This document shows positions 42,691 through 52,705 of a DNA stretch of 64,000 bases, one piece after another. The number at the start of each line of letters is the position of its first letter. Position 1 is the first letter of the stretch. A program made the translations under genes and the position numbers. A model generated the notes under the pieces. The model did no database searches, was not told where the DNA came from, and was given only the letters and a program-made list of their open reading frames with translations. The DNA comes from Brachypterus glaber (lineage: Eukaryota > Arthropoda > Insecta > Coleoptera > Kateretidae): positions 33,941,026 to 34,005,025 of the forward strand of contig OY294048.1 in the NCBI GenBank assembly GCA_958510825.1, given 5' to 3'.

Positions 42691-42964
42691 AAAATTATTA
42701 CAAATATATTTTTCTACATTTTTAAAATTCTACCAAATTTTTCAAATTTTTCAATTAATTAATTAAAAAAAAAATAATTTTTTACACCTTTGTTATCAGT
42801 ATAAATGTTTTTGCATACTTGATTGGCGTGCATGGGGTGGCTGGTAGCTAAGGGGTAGAAGTTACAACGCCATGAGTCGAATATATTTTATTTCTTTTTA
42901 AATATTAAGCTATTTTTGTGAGTAGTTTGTTCCAATTATTTTAAAATTAAATTATCAACCCTTA

Positions 42965-43799
42965 GTAGTAGTAGTAGTAGTAAGGGTGGGGAGGCTACAA
43001 GCCAGGCAACTAGGCCATTATGGCCCTTTTTGCCAGCCCCGAGCTGTCCCAGCCACACATCTACCCTACTCCCTGCCTAAACCTGCCGGACCTCCTTATA
43101 AAGGTCGCGATATCTGTCCAGGCAAGGGTACGCAACTCCTCTCTTCGGAGAGTTGCCACTCCGAAGATCTCCTGTCGTATTCTGCCGAACCGATCGCATT
43201 GTCCTAGGAAATGGAAGGACGATTCTTTGTCTATCCCGCAACCCGAACAGACGGGGTCGTTACCGACCTTCATCTTGAAAAGGTGCCTTCCTAGTCCACA
43301 GTGACCCGTGAGGATCCCTGTGAGTTGGCTGATCGTGGCTCGGCTTCTTCCTAGTAGCCACGCGGTTTTTGACTTGCTTGGACCGGAAAGGAAGTCCTTT
43401 GCCTGTCTGCAGTTCGTTACCGTTGACCAGCTTTCCCTTAGTTTTTCTCCAGCCCAGGTGTTGAGGGCTGATGTGACTTGTTTCCTTGTAATACCAAGCA
43501 TGAGTTCGGGTCCCATGCACGGAGTTTCGGCTCCGAGCCTGGCAAGTATCGTCTGCCTTCTCGTTGCCTGGTATCCCGCTGTGTCCAGGGACCCATACAA
43601 GGTGGACTCTTTTGTTCCTCGCTAGCTCCTCCAGGGCTTCTATGCATTCCTGCACCAGACTGGATCTTGTGCCGGGTGCACTGAGAGCCTTGAGGGCTGC
43701 TTGGCTGTCGGAGCAGATGTATACATCTGATCCGTTACTCCCTAGAACCTCTTCGTATCTTGCCGCTTCCTGTATCGCAAAGACTTCCGCTTGGACTTT
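42965..43799 (-). mobile_element. 5'-truncated RNase H-bearing LINE fragment
   Basis: The 835-bp insert is flanked by a perfect 13-bp duplication, TTATCAACCCTTA (42952-42964 and 43800-43812). The 3' end on the minus strand is a tandem TAC tail (42965-42981 on plus). It is markedly GC-richer than its surroundings. It encodes the end of an RNase H domain and a C-terminal zinc-finger-like region, as in R1/I-group LINEs. Confidence 0.85.
43061..43799 (-). pseudogene. LINE ORF2 C-terminus: RNase H end and CCHC region, frameshifted
   Basis: From the truncation point the minus strand encodes KVQAEVFAIQEAA, ICSDSQAALKAL and VWVPGHSGIPGNEKAD, the catalytic blocks of RNase H (Glu, Asp and the closing His/Asp region). 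Around 43550 the reading frame changes. The second frame runs from ARLGAETPCMGPE to the end, with LTGHCGLGRHLFKMK and the cysteine/histidine block CSGCGIDKESSFHFLGQC. A single indel explains the shift. The reverse transcriptase and endonuclease are absent because of 5' truncation. It cannot function. Confidence 0.85.
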
Positions 43800-43812
43800 T
43801 TATCAACCCTTA

Positions 43813-46090
43813 AGTTAAGTTAAGTTATCACAATTTTCACCCCCTTGTACTCATCCATTCGGTTTTTTTTTAAATAGCCATCAATTTTTTAGAATCCCTT
43901 TGTCAAATTAGGCTTTGTCATACACCGTCAGATAGCTTATTAAATAAGCTTTTCAACGATGTGTCACAAGGTTTAGGTTGTTATTTTAAAAAAAAGTTGT
44001 GAGGGGAGAGTGCAAGGGGGTGCAAATTTTGTTAGCTTTTTTTACACCAAAATTTGCAAAGTTTAAAATAAAAACCGACCTGTCCAAGCGTTTTTTTTTA
44101 ACTTGTAACTAAAAAGTTAATCGGGTGATTCCAGGATTAATTTACGCACTGAATAGTGTTTTAAATATTTACTAGACTTTGCTTTCTTTTTGCCAAACGC
44201 TATATTTTAAAAATAGTAATTATAGTCTACATTATTTTTTAGGTGAAGGCTCTTGAACCACCCTTGCGGTATCTTTTGGTGTATTATTTTTCATTATTAT
44301 TAATAATTAAAACTTGGTACGTAACTAATAAAATAACATTTTATTTTATTTCCCAATTTTATTAAACATGTCGAAAACGGTAATATTTACATATACCTAA
44401 CTTTAAAACTAAGCAAGTTATTGCAAAAAAATAAATTTTGCCCCTTTTCAAAAGTCCCACTTATTGGACATCAACTATTTCCAAAAAAAATCAAAATCAA
44501 ACTTTTAGTTTAAAAACCTGTGTTTCAATTTTAAGCATTTGTGTTAAACCCTTTTTCAAGTTATCGTGTTGAAAAGCTTTGTATCCTTTGTTATTCAATA
44601 AATTTTGACCAATTTTTTTAAGCGTGTTTTTATAATGTGTTACAACTTTTTTTTTGCTATTAGATCTTAATCCGAAAACTTTTTTGTTTTTCGACCCACT
44701 CTATTATATGCATGCATATATGCTAATAAAAAAGCTCTGAAAAAGTTTACGTTGACATTTTCAAACTAGGTTTAAGTTTTTTGCTGCTCTTCAGAAAGTT
44801 TAAGTAGTACTTTTACTATGCCATAAATAAAAACTTTACATATATGAGAAAATATCTTATTTTTCTTTTTTTTTCTTTCTATTTCAATTCATACCACTTT
44901 AACTTTCTACAATAAAACATATAGTAAGTTTTTTTTACATTTCTATTACCTTTAAACTAGTTTTTTTTGTTGACAGAAAGCAAAAAATAAAACAATAAAC
45001 AAAAAATTATTTTTTTTTTTTTTCAAAAAAAAAATCAAAAAAACTTTTTCAATTTATTTTTATTTTATTTTTGCAAAAAGAAAATTGAATATGATCGATG
45101 GGATTATTCTTTCTTAAGAACAGACGGACATTTTCAAAGTTTCTTATTTTTTCATGAAACACATTTGTATCCAAGAATTTTGTGCGAGGGAGTGTTTTGG
45201 CGATTTTGGGAAATTCGAAACTACCGTATACTATTCACAGTATACTATGGTTCTATCCCAAATTCAAAATGGCGAAATCAATATGGCGGACAACTTTTAA
45301 AAATATTGTCCAATTTTTATTAAAATTTGTGTGCTTATATTTTTAGGGATGCTGAAATCTGATAATAAAATTAAAAAAATTAAAAATGTCGGATTAAAGA
45401 TAGCGGACAGTAATTGCACATACATGTATAAATGGCGATAGTGGCTTTAAAATCGATTTTTGGACTCACGAGTAGGAACTTTTTTTTAGTTTTTGATGCA
45501 AAATCATCCTTAATATTTTGACCTTTTAATGTAAAATTTTATTATTTTTTTCGTAGCATAGTTAGTTTCTGATATATACCGATTTAAAGAAATTGCCACA
45601 AGTCTAGAAAGGGTATCCTTTTCTGTTTGATTGATGGAAAAAACATTTCACGTCCAAAAAGCCTAAATAAAAAAACCATTTATTATGATCCCACAAAAAG
45701 AGTTTTATAATAACTTTATTGTGCAACAAATTGAATATGAATTAACCCACAAAAGTGATGGATGATTTATCCAGTCATTAACCTTGACTATAAATACAAA
45801 ACTGAAAATTAATGATATTAGAGTCTATAATTTATTAAAGGAAGCAATATACACAAACTTGTCAAAACTAATTAGTTTCTATAACTATCTAATAACAATA
45901 TAGCGATAAAGGTAATTAAATTTTAATCAATATAGGTAATAAAATTTTAATGGATTTCATTGTTAGCTGATCAATATTAAAACATTTATGTGCATTTAAT
46001 AGAAAAGATCCACAAGCTTTTATTTAACTTGCAATGTTTGTTATTAGTAGGATGTTTGTTTAGGGAAAATCTGCCAAAGTCTTTTTCGAC
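43813..46090. other. Large AT-rich intronic stretch, nothing recognised
   Basis: Long T- and A-runs (for example near 45000-45050). No open frame resembles a protein family, and no bounded repeat was found by eye. Confidence 0.4.
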
Positions 46091-46745
46091 CACTTAGAAT
46101 ATACTTAGAAAGCTAAAATTTTGTACACATGCTCAACTCGGCTGACAATACAATTTTATATAAAACTAACCTTACAACCCCCCCACCCCTAAAATTTAAA
46201 AAATCCATTTTTTACCCATACAAGATAATTTAAAACTAAAATTAGGGTACATACTCATTTAGTGATAATAAAATTTTACAATAAATTTTATATCCCCCCT
46301 CGTCTCCCCATCACCCCCCATACGCGTATAAGACTAAGTTAACCCCCCTCTCTGTTTCGCCCACTTAGAATATACATAGAAAGCTAAAATTTAGTACACA
46401 TGCTTAACTCGGTTGAAAAAATAATTTTATATAAAAATAACCCCCAATCCCCCCAATACCCCCATCCCTAAAATTAAAAAAAAAACAGTTTTACCCACAT
46501 GAGATAATTTAAAACTAAAATTAGGTTACATACTCATCCAGTGATAATAAAATTTTAAAATAAATTTTTCATCCCCCCTTATCTCCTCATCACCACCCAT
46601 ACGCGTATAAGGCTAAGTTTACCCTCTCTCTGTTTCACCTTAGAATAAACGTAGAGAGCTGAAAATCGGTACACATGCTTATCTCTGATGACAATACAAT
46701 TTTATATAAAATATACCCCCAACCTCCCAACCCCTAAAATTTAAA
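46091..46745. repeat. Three tandem units of ~275-bp C-rich repeat
   Basis: Units begin near 46091, 46361 and 46639 with 'cttagaatatacatagaaag', followed by 'gtacacatgcttaactcggtt', a C-run block ('aacccccaat'), 'gataatttaaaactaaaatta' and 'ccatacgcgtataaggctaag'. The third unit is partial. Related single units lie around 12.45 and 13.1 kb. No coding sequence. Confidence 0.75.
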
Positions 46746-47450
46746 GAATCCCTTTTTTACCCACATATTTTTAGATGATTGAGACCTTTTTTTTAGTCAT
46801 CAAAATTTATGTCAGTCTAACATAAACAAATATAAATGTAAGGATTACCATGCATTGAATAGTACACAGGTCCGGCCTTTGCATTTCGGCGCCCTGAACC
46901 AAGCTTCTAGTTTGGCGCCCCAATTTGAAAAAAAGTTTGTATCCTACAAAACGACTAAAAAAAGAAAAATAAATTTAAGGACATGCTTTTATTTAAATGC
47001 ACTAAAAAGAATAAAATTAACTTTCAAGTAATAGAAACCCATTATTTTGTTACATTATATCATATAAAATTGTATAATGTAACAAAGTGATGGGTTTGAT
47101 TTACTTGAAAGTTTATTTTTTTCTTTTTAGTGAACTTAAATAAAAGCTTGTTCTTAAAAATGTTTTTTTACTATTAATTTATTTTTCATTTTGCGACTCT
47201 TATAAGCTCATAATCACGCTTATTTTGCGTGTTCTTATAGGCCCATAAGAGGTCTCTACTTTTTTTTCTGTTGGGTTGACAACATACAAAAGCCAATCTC
47301 TTGACGTTTTGCTTGCAAATGTCAATGTCGATTTAAAGTTTAATTTTTTACAAAATTTTGTGTTTGGGTTATTTTTTACCGTTTTAAAATTGTGGACTGG
47401 TTCATTGCAGTGAGAAAAGAAGAGATGACTGTAAAATATATCAAAATATC
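46746..47450. repeat. Intronic DNA with a small inverted repeat
   Basis: Positions about 46982-47042 and 47080-47150 are inverted relatives ('aatagaaacccattattttgtta' type, against 'taacaaagtgatgggtttgattt'). Near 46870-46925, 'ggtccggcctttgca...ttcggcgccctgaa' resembles the 'ggcgccctgaatcag' block of the palindrome at 12.6 kb. No gene. Confidence 0.45.
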
Positions 47451-47462
47451 ATTTGTTCTTAG

Positions 47463-47990
47463 TAATGAAAAAATCTTGCTATTAAGAACACTTTAATAAA
47501 TAAAATAAATATATATGAACAGTTCCAATAAATGATAAATATAAAAATTAATAATAATACGGTAAATTATAGGACAGACACTCAATATCTCAGTAAAATA
47601 TACTTAAATATTATTAAATAATGAATTTTGTATATTTTTTTTTTATTTATTTTTTGTCAATTTGTTTTTTACTTATTCACATATCTTAATTTTTTACTTA
47701 TTTACATATCTTAACTAAACACTTATACCTATACTTTATACACTTATACATCTATATACCTTTACACCTTTACCTATTTTAATTAATTTTCATCTATCAG
47801 TTTTTTGACAATTAGATTTTAAATTTGTATAATTTTTTATTTCTATTTTTAATTTTTACCCTGAAGAAGAAGGGACATATTACCTTCGAAACGTTGGAAC
47901 TGTTCATATATATTTATTTTATTTATTAAAGTGTTCTTAATAGCAAGATTTTTTCATTATTTTATATAAAAAAGAACAAGAAATATTATA
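47463..47990 (+). mobile_element. Second hammerhead-like repeat family with inverted arm
   Basis: Flanked by a perfect 12-bp duplication, ATTTGTTCTTAG (47451-47462 and 47991-48002). A 64-bp arm (47465-47528) is repeated exactly inverted at 47896-47960. The unit from the interior plus right arm is about 430 bp. Just before the right arm lies a hammerhead-like core: CTGAAGA, a GAAGG/CCTTC stem and CGAAACGTT (47870-47899). Size, inverted terminal piece, duplication length and ribozyme-like core parallel the 435-bp repeats, although the sequences differ. No ORF. Confidence 0.65.
47870..47905 (+). ncRNA. Degenerate hammerhead-like motif
   Basis: CTGAAGA followed by one extra A, then GAAGG, a 9-nt loop, CCTTC, GAAA and CGTT. 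Stem II and both core boxes are present. The extra A next to stem II and a poorly paired stem I make activity doubtful. Confidence 0.4.
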
Positions 47991-48002
47991 ATTTGTTCTT
48001 AG

Positions 48003-48630
48003 AATTTTAAACATAGTGTAAACTATAATGCCAACCCAAAACAAAAATCCCTAAATCAGTCATCAATTTAAATTTACTCGTGCGCTAAAAACGTATGTTA
48101 TGAAACTAGTACTTTAATATACTATTAGATTTAGGACCAATATTTTATACTCTACTGAATTCTTGAATTTGTGGAAATATATCATTTGAATATTTTTTTT
48201 TCTCTTCTAAAACTAAACGAATTTATAATTACAACTTTTTATCTACTTATTTTATTAAATATTTATTCAGTCATTAATTTTCAACTGGTACCAAGTACAA
48301 AAAAAGTAAAGTTCCGAGAATATTTTTTAGTTTTTTTCTGTATTTTATAGGTTTTTTTAATGGCTTTTAGTTTTTTTTGTATTTTATACCTGTTTTTTTT
48401 TTGAAAACGAGCGGTTTGAATTTGGATTCAGTAAATTCATAACACACAGACATGCGGGAATCCGAATCCTAAAGCCGTGTTTGGCGCGATTTTTATAAAT
48501 CTTTCGCCTAACAGGGAAACATTGTTTTTTCTCGTAAATATTTAAAAAATAATTATTAAAAATACTCGTATTGTAAGGTGTTTCATAAGGAATTATGAAT
48601 AAAACAGGATCTTAACAATAGATTTTTTAC
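48003..48630. other. AT-rich DNA, nothing recognised
   Basis: No supported feature. Confidence 0.4.
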
Positions 48631-48634
48631 TTAA

Positions 48635-48798
48635 GGGCCTATTTACAAATACGACGTAAAAAAGTAAACGTAAAAACGCAAAAAATTCAGTACGCTGATT
48701 GGTTTAATTTTAACCAAACTTGAAATTTAACCAATGAGCGTACTGCATTTCTTGCGTTTTTACTTTTACATCTTTTCCGTCGTATTTGTAAATAGGGT
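48635..48798. mobile_element. MITE with TTAA flanks
   Basis: The arms (about 70 bp; ATTTACAAATACGACG inside) are inverted with a short spacer, and TTAA lies on both sides (48631-48634, 48799-48802). A TTAA duplication suggests piggyBac-type mobilisation. This is inference, because AT-rich context makes TTAA common. Confidence 0.6.
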
Positions 48799-48802
48799 TT
48801 AA

Positions 48803-49989
48803 AGTATAGACCCGTACAATTATGTCACTACTGATACGTCACGCCAGATACAAAGGAATAGTTATTTTTACAAATATTGAATACTGACCATATATTTTTA
48901 TTTTCTTCATTTTTTTAGGGGGTTAAAAAAGTGTTGCGAATGGAAATTTTCTTCAAAATTTCTTAAAAAAATCAAATAATTTTTGTTAAATAATTAATTT
49001 CATGATAAACAAACGTAAATTATACTTTTAAACTAATTTTAAATAATATAAATGACATATGCCATAAATTAAGAAAATCGCAAGAAAAAAACTTAAAAAT
49101 TCAAATTCTCATTTTTAGTCGGCTGTACGGGTATACTGTAGATATTGGTAGTGTAAAATAAAACCGTGGAAAATATTGGTAAATATTTAGTTTCTTCAAA
49201 GATAACTAGGTCGTTTTATCGATCCTTAAAAGCATTTTAGAACGTTACCAAAGTGATTTACAGTTTCTAGGATTAGGAAATACTTAAAGATAAATTGAGT
49301 AGGATCAAAAGGTGGTAATTCCAAATCTTTCAAAAACGTAAATTTTATATCACTAAATCTACATTCTAAGGGCATATAGCATGCGTCGTGCTGTTTTTAA
49401 CCGACTTCCAAAAAGGAGGAGGTTATCAACTCGACGTGTGACTTTGTTTTTTTTAACTAGAAAAATTGATGGGATAAAAAAATTGACTAACTAAGTATTT
49501 AAGTAAGAAGGAAATCTTTAGACCCGTTAAAAAGCGGAACATTTTTTCTAAAACATCCCTATATATATCCCCGCGGGGCCCCAAATACAAGATATTAAAA
49601 TATTTGACTGTATTCAAACGCTTTAGCGTTTTCAGAATCAAAATCCGATAAAGACCAGTGTATCACAAAATAGTTAATTATTTGTTTAACAGAAAATCAA
49701 GCTGAACTTTAAATATCATCAAGCAAAATATAAAAAAAATCATAAATATATATTTTTTATTTTTCGGAAAATATTTATTTTCGAAAAATTGTCCAAATAA
49801 AAAAGAAAATTCGCAATTAGTCTCGTGCAAAAAGAAGACAGGGTTTTGCGATTTTTCAAAAGATAGCTGTTGGACTTATCATCTTTTGATGCCTTATTTA
49901 CATGCCTAAAATGTAGAATGCATATTTTAGCATATCATGCAGTAGGTACCACATTACAGTCGGATTAAAGATGTAAAGCTTTGTGAAAC
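48803..49989. other. Intronic DNA with a conserved-looking hairpin motif
   Basis: At 49399-49424 the motif AACCGACTTCC AAAAA GGAGGAGGTT forms a hairpin. I recall it as a very common dispersed motif in insect genomes, notably Lepidoptera. Nothing else in this stretch is recognisable; the ORF near 49453 is short and not gene-like. Confidence 0.4.
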
Positions 49990-50108
49990 AACTTTATATT
50001 TAAACTAAATTAAATTGTTTGATATTTACAAATTTAAAAAATCTATATAAAACATTTTACTATTCCTTAAAACGACTTTTGTTTGATTAACGCAGTCGTC
50101 CCTCCGAA

Positions 50109-50151
50109 GTGACTGATCGATTTCGTGCTTTTTAGCACTCTTCAGAGCCAC
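50109..50151 (-). ncRNA. Hammerhead ribozyme, array copy 1
   Basis: Minus strand: stem I strand GUGGCU, core CUGAAGA, stem II GUGC/GCAC (loop UAAAAA), core GAAA, stem III UCGA, cleavage after UC, stem I strand AGUCAC. Stem I extends beyond an internal loop: CCGA with UCGG, GUCCCU with AGGGAC, and CGUAGUU with GACUGCG (50091-50107 against 50155-50175). This gives a rod-like fold. Confidence 0.85.
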
Positions 50152-50543
50152 ATATCGGTAGTAGGGACAACTACGAAAATCAAATCTTTTCCATATATCT
50201 CTATATAGAGTTTAAAAATCGTTGTAAGGAAAAGCAAAAACAGCTAGCGACATCTACTGCTAAAAGCAGAGACTGGATAAACCTATCGACAGTCCAAAAA
50301 AGGAAGCAGTATTGGTTTCAAGAACCTATTGCACGCTGTCGATAGGGGGCAGATTAATCAATGCCAAGGTGGACATTGCCGCCAATTGAATCCTAAACGC
50401 TAGGAGGTCACCTTTTACAGTGGTATCTGAATTAATAAACTAAATTAAATTGTTTGATATTTACAAATTTAAAAAATCTATATAAAACATTTTACTATTC
50501 CTTAAAACGACTTTTGTTTGATTAACGCAGTCGTCCCTCCGAA

Positions 50544-50586
50544 GTGACTGATCGATTTCGTGCTTTTTAGCACTCTTCAGAGCCAC
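50544..50586 (-). ncRNA. Hammerhead ribozyme, array copy 2
   Basis: Identical in core to copy 1, exactly 435 bp downstream. Cleavage at copies 1 and 2 would release a 435-nt RNA. Confidence 0.85.
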
Positions 50587-50978
50587 ATATCGGTAGTAGG
50601 GACAACTACGAAAATCAAATCTTTTCCATATAATTCTATATAGAGTTTAAAAATCGTTGTAAGGAAAAGCAAAAACAGCTAGCGACATCTACTGCTAAAA
50701 GCAGAGACTGGATAAACCTATCGACAGTCCAAAAAAGGAAGCAGTATTGGTTTCAAGAACCTATTGCACGCTGTCGATAGGGGGCAGATTAATCAATGCC
50801 AAGGTGGACATTGCCGCCAATTGAATCCTAAACGCTAGGAGGTCACCTTTTACAGTGGTATCTGAATTAATAAACTAAATTAAATTGTTTGATATTTACA
50901 AATTTAAAAAATCTATATAAAACATTTTACTATTCCTTAAAACGACTTTTGTTTGATTAACGCAGTCGTAAATCCGAA

Positions 50979-51021
50979 GTGACTGATCGATTTCGTGCTT
51001 TTTAGCACTCTTCAGAGCCAC
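50979..51021 (-). ncRNA. Hammerhead ribozyme, array copy 3
   Basis: The core is identical to copies 1 and 2. Near 50969-50972 the stem I extension differs (cgtaaatccg in place of cgtccctccg), which breaks the GUCCCU/AGGGAC pairing. Confidence 0.8.
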
Positions 51022-51712
51022 ATATCGGTAGTAGGGACAACTACGAAAATCAAATCTTTTCCATATATCTCTATATAGAGTTTAAAAATCGTTGTAAGGA
51101 AAAGCAAAAACAGCTAGCGACATCTACTGCTAAAAGCAGAGACTGGATAAACCTATCGACAGTCCAAAAAAGGAAGCAGTATTGGTTTCAAGAAACTATT
51201 GCACGCTGTCGATAGGGGGCAGATTAATCAATGCCAAGGTGGACATTGCCTCCAATTGAATCCTAAACGCTAGGAGGTCACCTTTTACAGTGGTATCTGA
51301 ATTAATAAACTAAATTAAATTGTTTGATATTTACAAATTTAAAAAATCTATATAAAACATTTTACTATTCCTTATGTTTTATATAGATTTTTTAAATTTG
51401 TAAATATCAAACAATTTAATTTAGTTTATTAATTCAGATACCACTGTAAAAGGTGACCTCCTAGCGTTTAGGATTCAATTGACGGCAATGTCCACCTTGG
51501 CATTGATTAATTTGCCCCCTATCGACATCGTGCAATAGGTTCTTGAAACCAATACTGCTTCCTTTTTTGGACTGTCGATAGGTTTATCAAGTCTCTGCTT
51601 TTAGCAGTAGATGTCGCTAGCTGTTTTTGCTTTTCCTTACAACGATTTTTAAACTCTATATAGAGATATATGGAAAAGATTTGATTTTCGTAGTTGTCCC
51701 TACTACCGATAT

Positions 51713-51755
51713 GTGGCTCTGAAGAGTGCTAAAAAGCACGAAATCGATCAGTCAC
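51713..51755 (+). ncRNA. Hammerhead ribozyme, inverted array copy
   Basis: The same ribozyme on the plus strand, in the inverted unit that closes the array. Core and stem I extension (GTCCCT at 51697-51702 with AGGGAC at 51761-51766) are intact. Confidence 0.85.
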
Positions 51756-51957
51756 TTCGGAGGGACGACTGCGTTAATCAAACAAAAGTCGTTTTAAGGA
51801 ATAGTAAAATGTTTTATATAACTTTATATTTGTTTATTTATTTAATAATTAAACAAATTTTACAATCACAGGTCAAGTATATGACAAATAAATAATTAAA
51901 TTAAACTACAATACATTAAGAAATTTACAATACGATATTTCATTAACGGTTTGTTGT

Positions 51958-52140
51958 AGAGACTTAAAATTTAAAACAAATGTATTTTACATCGTAAAAA
52001 TCCAAAATATAAGTTGACTTATAGTCCGTCCAATTATGCAAGATAGAGATAGAGACTTAAAATTTAAAACAAATGTATTTTACATCGTAAAAAGTCCAAA
52101 ATATAAGTTGACTTATGGTCCGTCCAATTATGCAAGATAG
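51958..52140. repeat. Tandem duplication, two ~91-bp units
   Basis: Two nearly identical direct copies starting 'gagacttaaaatttaaaac' and ending 'tccgtccaattatgcaagatag'. They differ by an inserted G and one substitution, so the duplication is recent. The unit end doubles as the terminus of the TIR element that follows. Confidence 0.8.
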
Positions 52141-52705
52141 TATTTTAAAATTCCTGCGATTTTTAAGCTACATCATTATTTAAAAACTCGTACCTTTTAA
52201 CCGAGCTTTTAACATATAAAATATTGTGACATTTTTTGTCTATGACAATGATTGACGGTCGTTAAAGCTAATAAAAGAAGAGAAAGTTACATAAAAAATG
52301 GTTATACTTAATGTTATTTTGTACGGTATTGAAAAAGGTACTTTTTTGGTTTATTCTTCATCTCCACTCACACTAAATTAGCATATTCTACATATTGTAC
52401 AAACATAAATTATATTGAACACAAGGAAAACGTCAAATTTTTAGGTTACAATTACAACTTAAGGCCTATCCAGAGGCTCGCATAAGCTATTACAAGATAC
52501 ATGACGACACATCAAGCCAATCCTGGCATCGCATTCTTATGTACTATGCTTGTTATGCGAGTCTTTGGATAGGCCCTTTCCAGGAAAACAGTACCGACAT
52601 CTGTTAAATTTTTGATACACTACGATTTATGCATAATTATGCTATTTATGCGCTGTGGTGTAAAACAGGCCGCGTCCCTTGCTATCTTGCATAACTGGAC
52701 GGAGT
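52021..52705. mobile_element. TIR element ending in GTCCGTCCAATTATGCAAGATAG
   Basis: The left terminus (about 52020-52050, again at 52110-52140) is inverted at 52673-52705 (ctatcttgcataactggacg). The interior contains another short inverted pair, 'ggcctatccagaggctcgcataa' and 'ttatgcgagtctttggataggcc' (52462-52576), a nested MITE of about 115 bp. No coding sequence; superfamily unknown. Confidence 0.55.

Larger units (their letters stand above)
50001..51819. mobile_element. Tandem retrozyme-like array: 3 direct units, 1 partial, 1 inverted
   Basis: Direct units start at 50001, 50436 and 50871, exactly 435 bp apart, and a fourth partial unit starts at 51306. At about 51375 the array turns into an inverted copy running to 51819. 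The whole block is bordered by AACTTTATATT (49990-50000 and 51820-51830), an 11-bp target duplication, so it was inserted as one event. Each full unit has a hammerhead ribozyme and further self-complementary segments (CCTATCGACAG with CTGTCGATAGG; CTGCTAAAAGCAG). No ORF. Copies differ by only a few bases. Confidence 0.85.

Noticed and set aside
43020..43818. Several plus-strand ORFs in the GC-rich block
   Set aside because: They are antisense shadows of the RNase H-bearing LINE fragment on the minus strand. GC-rich coding DNA often has open antisense frames.
50001..51819. A CRISPR array or ordinary satellite
   Set aside because: Units are 435 bp with no spacers, have a target duplication around the block and occur solo elsewhere; this fits a mobile ribozyme repeat.
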